DNA from: DASUHT01 sp038230835
GTDB taxonomy: Bacteria > Actinomycetota > Thermoleophilia > Gaiellales > JAICJC01
DNA length: 64,000 nucleotides
Direction: 5' to 3'
Assembly: GCA_038230835.1 (NCBI GenBank)
Contig: JBBRMM010000007.1
Coordinates: forward strand, 72,049 to 136,048
The first letter of the stretch is position 1. Every line of letters starts with the position of its first letter. The notes under the pieces were generated by a model that made no database searches, was not told the DNA's origin, and worked only from the letters and a program-made list of their open reading frames with translations. This document shows, piece after piece, positions 22,618 to 31,007 of this stretch. The position numbers and the translations under genes are program-made.

Positions 22618-23682
22618 TCAGCGCTCGATCGTCGTCAGCCTGAGCCCCCTGCGGCGGATGCCGTCGATGATCCTGGGCAGTGCGCGCACGGTCGCCGAGC
22701 GGTCACCGCCGCCGTCGTGCAGGAGGATGATCGAGCCGGGGTGCACATGCGAAAGCACGTGTCGGACGATCCCGCGGGCGGTTGCGCCCGGTGCCCAGTC
22801 GCGCGGGTCGACCGACCAAAGCACCACGCGGCAGCCGAGCCCGCCGGCGATCGTCACCACCTGATCTGACCAGCTGCCGCCCGGTGGCCGAAACGCGGTC
22901 ACGCGGACGCCCAGACGTGTCTCCACGCTGCGCGTGAACGCGATCTGGTTGCGGATCTCGACGGCGTGCAGGTGGGCCAGCGGTGGGTCGAGCGGGTGGT
23001 TCCAGGAGTGGTCGCCGACCTGCATATGGGCGGCCAGCTCCGCATCCACCAGATCCGGCCGGGCTTTGGCCTGTTGGCCGATCAGAAAGAAGGTCGCCGG
23101 CGCCCGCTTGCGGATCAGGATTCGGAGGATCGCCCGGGTGGAGACCGGCCACGGACCGTCGTCGAAGGTCAGCGCGACGGCGTGCGGTTGCACGCTCGGG
23201 CCGGTGGGCCGAAACGACGCGGACGCCACCTCCCCCGATATCCGGCCGATCGCGGTCACCGTGTCGCCGGGGGCCCGGCCGAGGAAGTACTCGGGGTTGG
23301 ACGGCTGGCCCGTTCGGGCGCGGGTGACGACCTGGCGCACGGGCTCGGTACGGTCGCGGCCGTCCACGACGGTGATCCGGTCGCCGGGCTTGAGCAATGC
23401 CGAGGATGGCGCAGCGTGCCCGTCGAGCAGAACCGCACCGGGGTAGATGCCCGGCCTGATCGGCCGGCCGGTCACGGTCACCAGATCACCCGGTCTGGGG
23501 TGCAATTCCTCCGTGAGTCTGAAAGCTCGCAGCGTGGTGCCCGCCGACGCGAGCCGCAGTTGGGTGCCGAGGCGGACGGGGATCAGGGCCGGCTCGACCG
23601 ACGTCGAGGAGGCAAGCACCCACGGCGCGGCCAACCCGGCCATCGCCGCCACACCAAGCCCGGCCACGCGCGCGTGCCTCAT
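22618..23682 (-). CDS. Secreted polysaccharide deacetylase (NodB domain) with G5-like or SAF-like N-terminal region
   Basis: 354 residues. The N-terminus is a signal/anchor (VAGLGVAAMAGLAAPWVLASS). The first 160 residues are beta-rich (RPGDLVTVTGRPIRPGIYPGAVLLDGHAAP, KPGDRITVVDGRDRTEPVRQVVTRA), akin to domains that bind wall glycans. The NodB catalytic domain starts at VALTFDDGPWPVS (metal Asp pair), with HSWNHP (the two His ligands), FRPPGGSWS and IILLHDGGGDRSATVRALP. It would N-deacetylate peptidoglycan or another surface glycan. No terminal cross-wall anchor is seen. Confidence 0.87.
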   Translation of the reverse strand: MRHARVAGLGVAAMAGLAAPWVLASSTSVEPALIPVRLGTQLRLASAGTTLRAFRLTEELHPRPGDLVTVTGRPIRPGIYPGAVLLDGHAAPSSALLKPGDRITVVDGRDRTEPVRQVVTRARTGQPSNPEYFLGRAPGDTVTAIGRISGEVASASFRPTGPSVQPHAVALTFDDGPWPVSTRAILRILIRKRAPATFFLIGQQAKARPDLVDAELAAHMQVGDHSWNHPLDPPLAHLHAVEIRNQIAFTRSVETRLGVRVTAFRPPGGSWSDQVVTIAGGLGCRVVLWSVDPRDWAPGATARGIVRHVLSHVHPGSIILLHDGGGDRSATVRALPRIIDGIRRRGLRLTTIER

Positions 23683-23747
23683 CGCACAGGTACGCTAGCG
23701 GCCGCTCGCCTGGTCCCCTGGTGAGCGGACAAACCGTGACGCGATCG

Positions 23748-24464
23748 TTACGCGGCCGGGTGTCGGTGCCACTCGTGGCCGCAGGCGCCGGTGTTGCAGG
23801 CCACCACGGTCTCGACCGTCGCCTGCGGGGTGTCGGTGACGGTGAACAGCTCCAGGTCGGCGGCGCCGACATTGCCGGCGTCGAGCATCGCCCGACCCAC
23901 CCACTCGATCAGCCCCGACCAGTAGTCGGATCCGTACAGCACCGCCGGGAACCGGTGCACCCTGCGGGTCTGGATCAGCGTCAGCGACTCGAACAACTCG
24001 TCCATCGTGCCGAATCCGCCGGGGAACACGACGAACGCTTCGGCGTACTTGACGAACATCGTCTTGCGCACGAAGAAGTAACGGAAGTCGAGCGACACGT
24101 CGAGGTAGGGGTTGGGCGCCTGCTCGTGTGGCAACTCGATGTTGGCGCCGATCGAGACGCCGCCGCCGCGCTGGGCGCCCAGGTTCGCGGCCTCCATGAT
24201 GCCCGGGCCGCCGCCGGTGATGACCGCGTAGCCGGTTCTTGCGAAGATCTCGGCGGTCTCGGCGGCGGCGGCATACATCGGGTGGTCGGCCGGGGTGCGG
24301 GCCGAGCCGAAGACGGCCACCGCCAGTCCCACCTCGGCCAGAGCATCGAATCCGGTCACGAACTCGGAGGTGATGCGGTGCACGCGCCAGGGGTCGGTGT
24401 GGATGAACTCGGCGTCGTGGCGCTGGAGCAGATGCTCGTCGGCGGTCGGGCGGCGGCTCTTCAT
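23748..24464 (-). CDS. LOG family protein (nucleoside-5'-monophosphate phosphoribohydrolase)
   Basis: 238 residues from ATG 24464. Rossmann-like fold with GSARTPADHPMYAAA, GGGPGIMEAANLGAQRGG and the signature FPGGFGTMDELFE (PGGxGTxxE). These TIGR00730/LOG proteins, once annotated as lysine decarboxylases, hydrolyse AMP-type or cytokinin nucleotides. Group II size, with an added N-terminal helix (RRPTADEHLLQRHDAEFIHTDPWRVHRITSEFVTGFDAL). The C-terminal tail CNTGACGHEWHRHP has a Cys/His cluster that could bind metal. Divergent from corA. Confidence 0.88.
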   Translation of the reverse strand: MKSRRPTADEHLLQRHDAEFIHTDPWRVHRITSEFVTGFDALAEVGLAVAVFGSARTPADHPMYAAAAETAEIFARTGYAVITGGGPGIMEAANLGAQRGGGVSIGANIELPHEQAPNPYLDVSLDFRYFFVRKTMFVKYAEAFVVFPGGFGTMDELFESLTLIQTRRVHRFPAVLYGSDYWSGLIEWVGRAMLDAGNVGAADLELFTVTDTPQATVETVVACNTGACGHEWHRHPAA

Positions 24465-24524
24465 GCGGCCAAAGCTAGCGCATGCGGCGGTCGGCGAGGG
24501 GTCGCCGGCGCGGCGTCGAAGGAG

Positions 24525-24568
24525 TACAATCAAACAGATGACTCCGCTTCTGACAACTGCGAGCCGCG
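24525..24568 (+). promoter_or_regulatory. Promoter and leader of corA
   Basis: -10 TACAAT (24525-24530). Transcription would start next to an ATG at 24538 that opens a 39-codon frame overlapping the corA start (24569) out of frame: a leaderless upstream ORF candidate. Confidence 0.4.
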
Positions 24569-25561
24569 ATGCCGAACCTGCCCCGGATCCCGAGGACAGT
24601 ACGCAGGCGCGATCGAGCGCCGCAGGCCGTCGAACGGGTCGAGCCGCACTTCTCTGAGCTCGAGAGCGTCGGCCTGCGCTGGCTGAACCTGGAGGCGCCG
24701 ACCGCCGTCGAGACCGCGTACCTGGCCGAGCACTTCGATTTTCACGAGCTCGATCTCGAGGATGTCCTGTCAACGCGCCAGCGGCCCAAGATGGACGAGT
24801 ACGACGATTACGTGTTCCTCGTCCTACACGTGCCGCACTTCAACAAGCTGAAGGGCCGGCTGGATGCCGCAGAGCTGAACGTGTTCGTCGCTCAGGGCCT
24901 CGTGATCACGCTGCCCAACGTGCCGCTGAAGCCGATCGGCCGCCTGTTCGCCCAACTCGAGGCCAACACCGAGCGGCGCGAGGAGTACTTCTCGAAGGGC
25001 GCCGGTTACCTGCTGTACGAGATCCTGTCCGAGACCTTCGACTACTGCTTCCCGATCCTCGACAAGATCGGCTTCAAGCTCGACCGGCTGAACGATGCCA
25101 TCTTCACCGAGCGCCGCTCGGAGGACGTCGTGCGCGACATCTCCGACGTCAAGCAGGAGATCGTCGCCTACCGCAAGGTGATCAAGCCGGAGCGCTCGAC
25201 GCTGCGGCTGCTGGAGCGGTCGCGCACCCGGTACCTGACCGAGGACCTCGAGGTCTACTTCGACGACGTGGTGGACAAGGCGGAGCGGATCTGGGATCAA
25301 CTGGACAACTACAAGGAGGTCGTCGAGGCTCTCGAGCAGACCAACGAATCGGTGATCGCGCACAAGCAGAACGACATCCTTCGCGTGCTCACCGTGTTCA
25401 GCGTGATCCTGCTGCCGCTGACGCTGATCTCGGGTATCTACGGCATGAACGTCGGCATCCCGCGTCAGCACTCGGCCGAGGCGTTCTGGGTGATCGTCAG
25501 CGGCATGCTGGTGATCGCGGTGGTCATGCTCAGCTACTTCCGCTACCGAAGCTGGTTGTAG
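24569..25561 (+). CDS. corA: CorA-type magnesium/divalent cation channel
   Basis: 330 residues. N-terminal cytoplasmic domain (about 1-260; LEDVLSTRQRPKMDEYDDYVFLVLHVP is typical), a long stalk helix, and two C-terminal membrane helices: LTVFSVILLPLTLISGIYGMNVGIP with the YGMN selectivity loop, then FWVIVSGMLVIAVVMLSYFRYRSW. Forms a homopentamer that imports Mg2+ (or Co2+, Ni2+). The start ATG was chosen because upstream in-frame codons are non-coding. One base separates its stop from the GTG of the HIT gene. Confidence 0.93.
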   Translation: MPNLPRIPRTVRRRDRAPQAVERVEPHFSELESVGLRWLNLEAPTAVETAYLAEHFDFHELDLEDVLSTRQRPKMDEYDDYVFLVLHVPHFNKLKGRLDAAELNVFVAQGLVITLPNVPLKPIGRLFAQLEANTERREEYFSKGAGYLLYEILSETFDYCFPILDKIGFKLDRLNDAIFTERRSEDVVRDISDVKQEIVAYRKVIKPERSTLRLLERSRTRYLTEDLEVYFDDVVDKAERIWDQLDNYKEVVEALEQTNESVIAHKQNDILRVLTVFSVILLPLTLISGIYGMNVGIPRQHSAEAFWVIVSGMLVIAVVMLSYFRYRSWL

Positions 25562-25562
25562 C

Positions 25563-26057
25563 GTGACCGAGCAGCTGTGGGCCCCATGGCGCCTGGAATA
25601 CGTGCAGGGCGCCGGCGGCGAGGCGGGATGCATCTTCTGCGACAAGCCCGCGGCCGCCGACGAACACAGCCTGATCGTGCACCGCGGGCGCACCGCGTAC
25701 GCGCTGCTCAACCTGTACCCGTACAGCAACGGCCACCTGATGATCGCGCCCTTCCGCCATGTTGCGGCGCCGGGCGAGCTGGAGCCGGACGAGCGCGCCG
25801 AGATGTGGCACCTGCTCGACCAGGCGATCGGCGCGCTGACCGCGGCGATGGCGCCGCACGGGTTCAACGCCGGCCTGAACCTCGGCCGGGTGGCGGGCGC
25901 GGGCGTCGAGGGCCACATCCATCTGCATGTGGTGCCGCGCTGGACCGGCGACACGAACTTCATGCCGGTGCTTGCCGACGTCAAGGTGATGCCCGAGCAC
26001 CTGTCCCGGACGGCCGAGAAGGTGCGGGCGGCGTGGCCGGCCGGCGATCCGCCGTGA
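25563..26057 (+). CDS. HIT-family hydrolase (Ap4A phosphorylase/hydrolase type)
   Basis: 164 residues from GTG 25563. The HIT active site is GHIHLHVVPRW (H-x-H-x-H). The N-terminus LWAPWRLEYVQG with CIFC is the pattern of actinobacterial Ap4A phosphorylase-like HIT proteins, and the CIFC cysteines may bind zinc. Cleaves dinucleoside polyphosphates or AMP conjugates. Co-transcribed with corA. Confidence 0.9.
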   Translation: MTEQLWAPWRLEYVQGAGGEAGCIFCDKPAAADEHSLIVHRGRTAYALLNLYPYSNGHLMIAPFRHVAAPGELEPDERAEMWHLLDQAIGALTAAMAPHGFNAGLNLGRVAGAGVEGHIHLHVVPRWTGDTNFMPVLADVKVMPEHLSRTAEKVRAAWPAGDPP

Positions 26058-26082
26058 GAACCGGCACGAGAGACTGAGCCCA

Positions 26083-26460
26083 CTATGGGAGCTTGCGAAC
26101 TTTCCGGTAGACGAAGCTGACGGTGGTGATCAGCGGCACGCCGATTGCCGCGATGATGACCACTCCGACGATGATTCCCGCGGCACTCTTGTGCTTGCGA
26201 GCCTCTCCCAGGATGGCGAGCGCGAGCAGGAGTGCCAGCGCGCCCTGTCCGACGTAGAAGCCAACCCCGGGCCGGCGGGGCCACCAGCGCGTCGCGCGCG
26301 CAGGCAGCCGCTTACCGGTGAACGCGTCGAACTGAGGCAGCGGCCGCAGCGGCTCGCCTGTGTGGGGATCGAACAGCGGCTCGCGTTCGGGCGGGGTGAC
26401 CGGCTCGCCGGTCTGCGGGTCGAATCGGATCGGCGTCGGGTCGTCGGTCACAGCGTGCAC
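26083..26460 (-). CDS. Small membrane protein with three FDPxTGEP repeats
   Basis: 125 residues from GTG 26460 (GTG 26451 equally possible). The cytoplasmic or outside N-terminus has three imperfect repeats: IRFDPQTGEPVTPP, PLFDPHTGEPLRPL and PQFDAFTGKRLPAR. Two hydrophobic helices follow (FYVGQGALALLLALAILG; AAGIIVGVVIIAAIGVPLITTVSFVY) and a basic end. I do not recognise the family. The short FDPxTGEP repeats resemble those seen before membrane helices of other uncharacterised bacterial proteins. Convergent with the HIT gene (25 bp). Confidence 0.65.
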   Translation of the reverse strand: MHAVTDDPTPIRFDPQTGEPVTPPEREPLFDPHTGEPLRPLPQFDAFTGKRLPARATRWWPRRPGVGFYVGQGALALLLALAILGEARKHKSAAGIIVGVVIIAAIGVPLITTVSFVYRKVRKLP

Positions 26461-26510
26461 AGCCTATCGCAAGCCGGTCGGAGCGTGCGGCCACCCACGC
26501 CTCGGCTCTC

Positions 26511-27065
26511 TCAGTCCTCGACGGTGCGCGCGAACAGCAGGTGGTCGCGCCACTCCCCCGCGATCCGCAAGTAGCGTCGGCACGTCCCGATCTCGGTGAA
26601 GCGGTTGCGGCGAAGGACGGTCTGCGAACCAAAGTTGTCGACCAGGGTGGCCGCCTCCAGCCGGTGCAGCCCGGCCTCGCCGAACCCCCACTGCACCGTT
26701 TTGGCGATGGCGGCGGTGGCGATGCCACGGCCCCCGAGTTGCTCCGCCACCCAGTATCCAAGCCCGGCGTTCTGGAACGGCCCACGGGTGATCCGCGACA
26801 CCGAGAGCATGCCGGCGGGCTGTCCGTCGGCGACGATCAGGAATCCGTAGGCGCGATCGGCCCCGCGGTCGGCCTCCACCTGCGCCAGCGTGCGGCGCTG
26901 TCCCTCGAGCGTGAAGAAATCGCCGCTGCGCTCCGGCTCGAACGGCTCCAGGAATGCGCGCCGGGCCACGCGCAGCTCGGTCAGCGCGGCCGCGTGGGCC
27001 TGGTGCAACGGCTCCAGACGGACGCTTACTAGACTCTCGCCGATGCTCTCCCCTTCCGTGTTCAA
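26511..27065 (-). CDS. GNAT-family N-acetyltransferase (RimJ/RimL-like)
   Basis: 184 residues. Acetyl-CoA site GYWVAEQLGGRGIATAAIAKTVQWGFGEAGLHRLEAATLVDNFGSQTVLRRNRFTEIG is typical of ribosomal-protein or amino-acid-side-chain acetyltransferases (R/Q-x-x-G-x-G/A is represented by LGGRGIATA). Substrate unknown. With ATG 27065 its 5' end overlaps the divergently read phosphohexomutase gene by 23 bp; no alternative start is convincing because only ATG 27065 is in frame before the conserved core. Confidence 0.82.
   Translation of the reverse strand: MNTEGESIGESLVSVRLEPLHQAHAAALTELRVARRAFLEPFEPERSGDFFTLEGQRRTLAQVEADRGADRAYGFLIVADGQPAGMLSVSRITRGPFQNAGLGYWVAEQLGGRGIATAAIAKTVQWGFGEAGLHRLEAATLVDNFGSQTVLRRNRFTEIGTCRRYLRIAGEWRDHLLFARTVED
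27026..27042 (+). promoter_or_regulatory. -10 and leaderless start of the phosphohexomutase operon
   Basis: TAGACT lies about 7 bases before ATG 27043, so the mRNA probably begins at or near the start codon. The promoter sits inside the 5' end of the opposite GNAT gene. Confidence 0.4.
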
Positions 27066-28389
27066 GGCCTACGACGTCCGTGGAATCGTGCCCGACGAAT
27101 TGGACGCAGAGGGCGCCTACCGGGTTGCATCCGGCTACGTGGCAGCCTTCGAGCCCGAGGTGATGGCCGTCGGCCGTGACATGCGGCTGTCCTCTCCTAA
27201 GATCGCCGAGGCGGTGATCCGCGGCGCCCGCGAGGCGGGCGCCGATGTCGTCGATATCGGCCAGGTCGGCACCGAGATGCTCTACTTCGCGGTCGGCGAG
27301 TACGGCTACCACGGCGGCATCCAGGTCACCGCGTCGCACAATCCCGCCGCCTACAACGGCATGAAGATCGTGCGCCGGGGAGCGCAGCCGGTCGGCGGTG
27401 ACACCGGCCTCGACTCGATCAAGGCGTTCGCCCTCGGCGAGCGAAACTACGCCCCGTCGCGGACCGGCGCCGTATCCGGGCGCGACGTCTACCCCGAATT
27501 CTGTGACCGGGTGATGGGGTTCATCGACCCGGCTCGTGTGCGGCCGCTGAAGGTCGTGCTGGACGGGGCCAACGGGATGGCCGGACCGATGATCCGGCCG
27601 CTGCTCGACCGGCTGCCGATCGAGCCGGTCAGCTACTCGCTGGATCCGGACGGCAGCTTCCCGAACCACGAGCCGAACCCCCTGTTGGAGGAGAATCGCC
27701 GGTTCATCATGGCCAAGGTGGTCGAGCACGGTGCGGATCTGGGCATCGCCTGGGACGGCGACGCCGATCGCTGCTTCTTCATCGACGACACCGGCGAGTT
27801 CGTGCCCGGAGACCTGATCACGGCGCTGATCGCACGCCGGATGCTGGCCGCACACCCGGCGGCGACCATCGTGTACGACCTCCGCGCCTCCTGGGCGGTG
27901 CGCGACACCGTGCGCGACGCGGGCGGCACGCCGCTCGAGAACCGGGTCGGTCACGCGTTCATCAAGGCTCGGATCCGCAAGGAGGATGCGGTCTTCGCGG
28001 GCGAGGTGTCGGGCCACTACTACTTCCGCGACTTCTACTACTGTGACACCGGGATCGTGCCGGCGCTGGTGCTGCTGGAGCTGCTCTCGACGGAGGGGCG
28101 GTCGCTGTCGGATCTGCTCGCGCCCTACCGCGAGCGCTATTTCATCTCCGGTGAGATCAACTCGACCGTGGACGACGTGCCGGTGCGGCTGCAGGCGCTC
28201 AAGGACCGCTATGGCCCGGACGCTGCACGGGTGTCGCACATGGACGGGATCTCCTTCGAGTTCGACGACTGGCACTTCAACGTCCGCCCGTCGAACACCG
28301 AGCCGCTGCTGCGCCTGAACCTGGAGGCGTTGTCCGAGGCGAAGATGCACGACAAGCGCGACGAGGTGCTGGACCTGATCCGGGCGTGA
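27043..28389 (+). CDS. manB: Phosphomannomutase/phosphoglucomutase
   Basis: 448 residues from ATG 27043. Alpha-D-phosphohexomutase with all four signatures: VTASHNPAAYNGMK (phosphoserine loop), the metal loop DGDADRCFF, the sugar-binding GEVSGHYYFRD and the C-terminal phosphate loop RPSNTEPLLRLNLEA. It interconverts Man-6-P/Man-1-P or Glc-6-P/Glc-1-P to feed sugar nucleotides for surface glycans; sequence alone does not decide which sugar. Heads an operon with the thioesterase and fRMsr-like genes through 4-base overlaps. Confidence 0.92.
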   Translation: MLSPSVFKAYDVRGIVPDELDAEGAYRVASGYVAAFEPEVMAVGRDMRLSSPKIAEAVIRGAREAGADVVDIGQVGTEMLYFAVGEYGYHGGIQVTASHNPAAYNGMKIVRRGAQPVGGDTGLDSIKAFALGERNYAPSRTGAVSGRDVYPEFCDRVMGFIDPARVRPLKVVLDGANGMAGPMIRPLLDRLPIEPVSYSLDPDGSFPNHEPNPLLEENRRFIMAKVVEHGADLGIAWDGDADRCFFIDDTGEFVPGDLITALIARRMLAAHPAATIVYDLRASWAVRDTVRDAGGTPLENRVGHAFIKARIRKEDAVFAGEVSGHYYFRDFYYCDTGIVPALVLLELLSTEGRSLSDLLAPYRERYFISGEINSTVDDVPVRLQALKDRYGPDAARVSHMDGISFEFDDWHFNVRPSNTEPLLRLNLEALSEAKMHDKRDEVLDLIRA

Positions 28390-28823
28390 ACGAGAACGAC
28401 CGCAGGCCGCCGTTTCGGTTCGTGTTCCGCACCCGGGTCGGGTTCGACGAGACCGACGCACAGGGCATCGTGTACTACGGCCGCTACATGCCGTACTTCG
28501 ATCGCGCACGGGTCGAGTATCTGCGCCGGCTCAACCTGCTGACCGGCGAGTCGGGCGCCGCCAACTTCGTCATGCGCGCCCAGCACGTGGAATACCATGC
28601 TCCGGCTCGGTTCGACGATGAGCTGGAGGTCTACTGCCGGGTGCTGCGAGTCGGCCGAACCAGCGTCTCATGGGAGTTCGAGGCGGTCGATCTGGCCACC
28701 GGTGAACACCTGGCCAGTGCGACCCAGACCACTGTGCGGGTCGATCACGCCGGCGGCAGGCCGGTGCCGGTCGACGACCGTCTGCGTCAGTTGGTGGAGG
28801 CGTTCGAAGGGGGCTTGGCGTGA
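28386..28823 (+). CDS. Acyl-CoA thioesterase (4HBT hotdog family)
   Basis: 145 residues; GTG 28386 overlaps the manB stop. Hotdog fold with the 4HBT active-site segment RVGFDETDAQGIVYYGRYMPYFDRARVEYLRRL (catalytic Asp in D-A-x-G). Substrate class unclear; the family includes YbgC- and 4-hydroxybenzoyl-CoA-type enzymes. Coupled to the GAF gene by overlap. Confidence 0.88.
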   Translation: MNENDRRPPFRFVFRTRVGFDETDAQGIVYYGRYMPYFDRARVEYLRRLNLLTGESGAANFVMRAQHVEYHAPARFDDELEVYCRVLRVGRTSVSWEFEAVDLATGEHLASATQTTVRVDHAGGRPVPVDDRLRQLVEAFEGGLA

Positions 28824-29338
28824 GCGCGCCGGCCGCGGACTACGACGGTGCGCTGGAGACGCTCGAGCGGGTGATCGCGGTCGAGTCCGAGTCCGACGAC
28901 GTCCTGCGCCAGGCCGTGGCGCTGCTGCACGACCGCTTCGACGACTACTCGTGGGTGGGCGTGTACTTCGTCGAGGGCGGCGAGCTCGTACTGGGGCCGT
29001 GGAAGGGTCCCGAGGCGACCGAGCACGTGCGGATCCCGATCGGTCAGGGCGTGTGCGGTGCCGCCGCGGCGTCCGGCATGACCGAGATCGTCGACGACGT
29101 TAACGCCGACCCACGCTACCTCGCCTGCTTCCTCTCCACCCGCTCGGAGATCGTGGTGCCGGTGGCCTACGAGGGGATGGTGGTGGCTGAGATCGACATC
29201 GACGCGGACACTCCAGCCGCCTTCGACCACCACGACCGAATGTTCCTGGAGCGTGTGGCCGCGCTCATCTCCCCCTACTGCCTGGTCGGTTGGGACACCG
29301 GAGGCGGCGACTGGGACGCGCCGGAGAACTGGGGCTAG
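28820..29338 (+). CDS. msrC: GAF protein, probable free methionine-(R)-sulfoxide reductase
   Basis: 172 residues from GTG 28820. One GAF domain with the fRMsr pattern: YSWVGVYFVEGGELVLGPWKG, IPIGQGVCGAAAASG (first Cys) and YLACFLSTRSEIVVPV (resolving/catalytic Cys), followed by IDIDADTPAAFDHHD. The Cys positions match those of YebR-type enzymes that reduce free Met-R-sulfoxide. It may alternatively be a non-catalytic GAF sensor. Last gene of the manB operon, 6 bp before the convergent phosphoesterase. Confidence 0.78.
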   Translation: MSAPAADYDGALETLERVIAVESESDDVLRQAVALLHDRFDDYSWVGVYFVEGGELVLGPWKGPEATEHVRIPIGQGVCGAAAASGMTEIVDDVNADPRYLACFLSTRSEIVVPVAYEGMVVAEIDIDADTPAAFDHHDRMFLERVAALISPYCLVGWDTGGGDWDAPENWG

Positions 29339-29344
29339 GAGCGC

Positions 29345-30343
29345 TCAGGAAAGGCCGAAAGGAGCGCGCATGCCGTTGGTCGAGCGATCGCCGGCATGTC
29401 CCAGGCGGGTGCGGAGCCCCAGCAACATCTCGCTGGTCTTGAGCAGCGAGTAGTGGCTGAAGAAGCCCGTGGCGCGGGTGCCGGGTCGCGTCCAGGCTGA
29501 GAGCACCAGGGTGGCGACGTGACACGACGAGTCGCGCAGATTGGTCACGGCGAGGCAGTTCTCACCAACCTTGGTCGTCCCCTGGCCGTCGGCGCCCTCG
29601 TCCCAGGTGATGAAGACCACGGTGCGACCGCTGAGGTATCCGGGCGTCTGCGTGATGCGAGTGACGAGATCCTGGAGATACGCGTCGCCGACGGCGATCC
29701 GGTTCTCGCCGGTGCTGCACGCCATGTGCATGTTGTCGCACTGGTCGGGCGTGATGAAGGCGAATGCCGGCATCGCATGGGCGGCGAGGTCGTGATCGAG
29801 CGCGGTGCCGCCGAGATCGGAGCCCGCGCAGGCCGAGCCGAGGGCCTGATACCAGACGCCCGGATTGTGCTCAACCTTGTACGGCAGGGTGGTGAAGTGC
29901 TGGCAGGCAGCCGGCATCGACTCGTTGTACGCCCGCCACGTGCGGCCGTTGAGGTGCACCTGCGAGAAGATGCTCGCGACGTTCGTGCTGCCGGACACGC
30001 TTTCCACCCCGCTGGTGGCGGCCATGTAGTTGGGATGGCTGGGATGGGTGATGCCGTGGTAGTTGGTCGCAAGACCGCACCCCGCTGCAAGCTGAGTCAC
30101 GAACGGCGCCGCGGTCGCCGCCACCGATCCGGGCTGTCCGATCACCTGGCCGTAGCTCGTGTTCTCGTCCATGATCACGATCACATGGTCGTAGCGCGCC
30201 GGCCGTGTCCCGGATTTGAAGCCGCATAGCGACGACGTCGAGGCGGAGCTCGAGCGAGGTGCGAGCGCCGCGCCGGCCAGGCACGCGGCGATCAGGCAGA
30301 ATGCCGCGACGCGGGGATGCACTCCCCTTAGCGTACTAGACAT
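29345..30343 (-). CDS. Secreted phosphoesterase (phospholipase C/acid phosphatase family)
   Basis: 332 residues from ATG 30343; the longer frame begins in repeats. Signal sequence VAAFCLIAACLAGAALAPRSSSAS. Family features: HVIVIMDENTSYGQVIG (metal site with nucleophile region), HPSHPNYMAATSG, ITPDQCDNMHMAC and VVFITWDEGADGQ with the W-D-E motif. Several Cys pairs suggest extracellular disulfides. Such PF04185 enzymes cleave phospholipids or phosphomonoesters outside the cell. The C-terminus (LLGLRTRLGHAGDRSTNGM) is usual for AcpA-like members. Confidence 0.83.
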   Translation of the reverse strand: MSSTLRGVHPRVAAFCLIAACLAGAALAPRSSSASTSSLCGFKSGTRPARYDHVIVIMDENTSYGQVIGQPGSVAATAAPFVTQLAAGCGLATNYHGITHPSHPNYMAATSGVESVSGSTNVASIFSQVHLNGRTWRAYNESMPAACQHFTTLPYKVEHNPGVWYQALGSACAGSDLGGTALDHDLAAHAMPAFAFITPDQCDNMHMACSTGENRIAVGDAYLQDLVTRITQTPGYLSGRTVVFITWDEGADGQGTTKVGENCLAVTNLRDSSCHVATLVLSAWTRPGTRATGFFSHYSLLKTSEMLLGLRTRLGHAGDRSTNGMRAPFGLS

Positions 30344-30404
30344 CTGACAAGTTGTCACGATCAACCAAACAGCGCCCAGCGGACTGCCCGGAAGTGGACC
30401 GCCC

Positions 30405-30440
30405 CGGTGCCAGGCACCGCAACCTGGGCTCAACAGTTGC
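30405..30440. repeat. Palindromic repeat copy (CGGTGCCAGGCACCG type)
   Basis: CGGTGCCAGGCACCG (30405-30419) followed by CAACCTGGGCTCAACAGTTG, whose ends are inverted (CAAC/GTTG). Lies in the 279-bp gap before the YjbR-like gene, which otherwise shows nothing. Confidence 0.85.
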
Positions 30441-30515
30441 GACGTCGGCTGTGACTCGTAACCGTGCCGATGCGTGGGCCGAACGAGCGCCCGGCCGGCG
30501 GGCGCGGGACGGGCA

Positions 30516-30551
30516 CGGTGCCAGGCACCGCAACCTGGGGTCAACAGTTGT
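30516..30551. repeat. Palindromic repeat copy, second unit
   Basis: Same 15-bp palindrome (30516-30530) and the same tail CAACCTGGGGTCAACAGTTG, 111 bp after the first copy. Only one base differs over 35. Confidence 0.85.
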
Positions 30552-30622
30552 GCTGGGAGTGTGAACGCGGCCGCTCAGGGGTGCTCACGAGTCCCGGAGG
30601 GCGAACCGCAGCCCCCCTGGAG

Positions 30623-30976
30623 CTACGCCCAGGCGGCCTCGCGGACGTCCGCGGGTGCCTTCAGCCAGTAGCTGTCGCGCATCCACTCCAGGGTCGCCTG
30701 CAGTGCGTCGGCGTCCTCGATGCGCGCGGTCACCCAGCCGTAGCGGCCGACATATCGGGCCTCGGAGACGAACGGCATCTCGAGGGCGACCGCCCGCTCC
30801 TCCTTAGTCAGCTTGAGCGTGACGGTCACCGGCGGCCCGTCACCCAGGATGGCGAACATGGTGCTGCCGCCGCCGACTTTGAAGACGTGGCTGTCGGGGC
30901 CGAACGGGTGGTCTTCGCGCGCTTGCGGGAAGCGCAGGGCAAACGCGCGGACCGTGTCTGCGTGGTCGGCGGTCAC
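30623..30976 (-). CDS. MmcQ/YjbR-family DNA-binding-like protein
   Basis: 117 residues from GTG 30976. Typical sequence for the family: ALRFPQAREDHPFGPDSHVFKVGGGSTMFAILGDGPPVTVTLKLTKEERAVALEMPFVSEARYVGRYGWVTARI ... WMRDSYWLKAPADVREA. The CyaY-like fold is found in many bacteria with only loosely known function (suggested DNA binding). Confidence 0.85.
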   Translation of the reverse strand: MTADHADTVRAFALRFPQAREDHPFGPDSHVFKVGGGSTMFAILGDGPPVTVTLKLTKEERAVALEMPFVSEARYVGRYGWVTARIEDADALQATLEWMRDSYWLKAPADVREAAWA

Positions 30977-31007
30977 CGCGTCAGTGTACGCCGAAACGCC
31001 TCGAACG

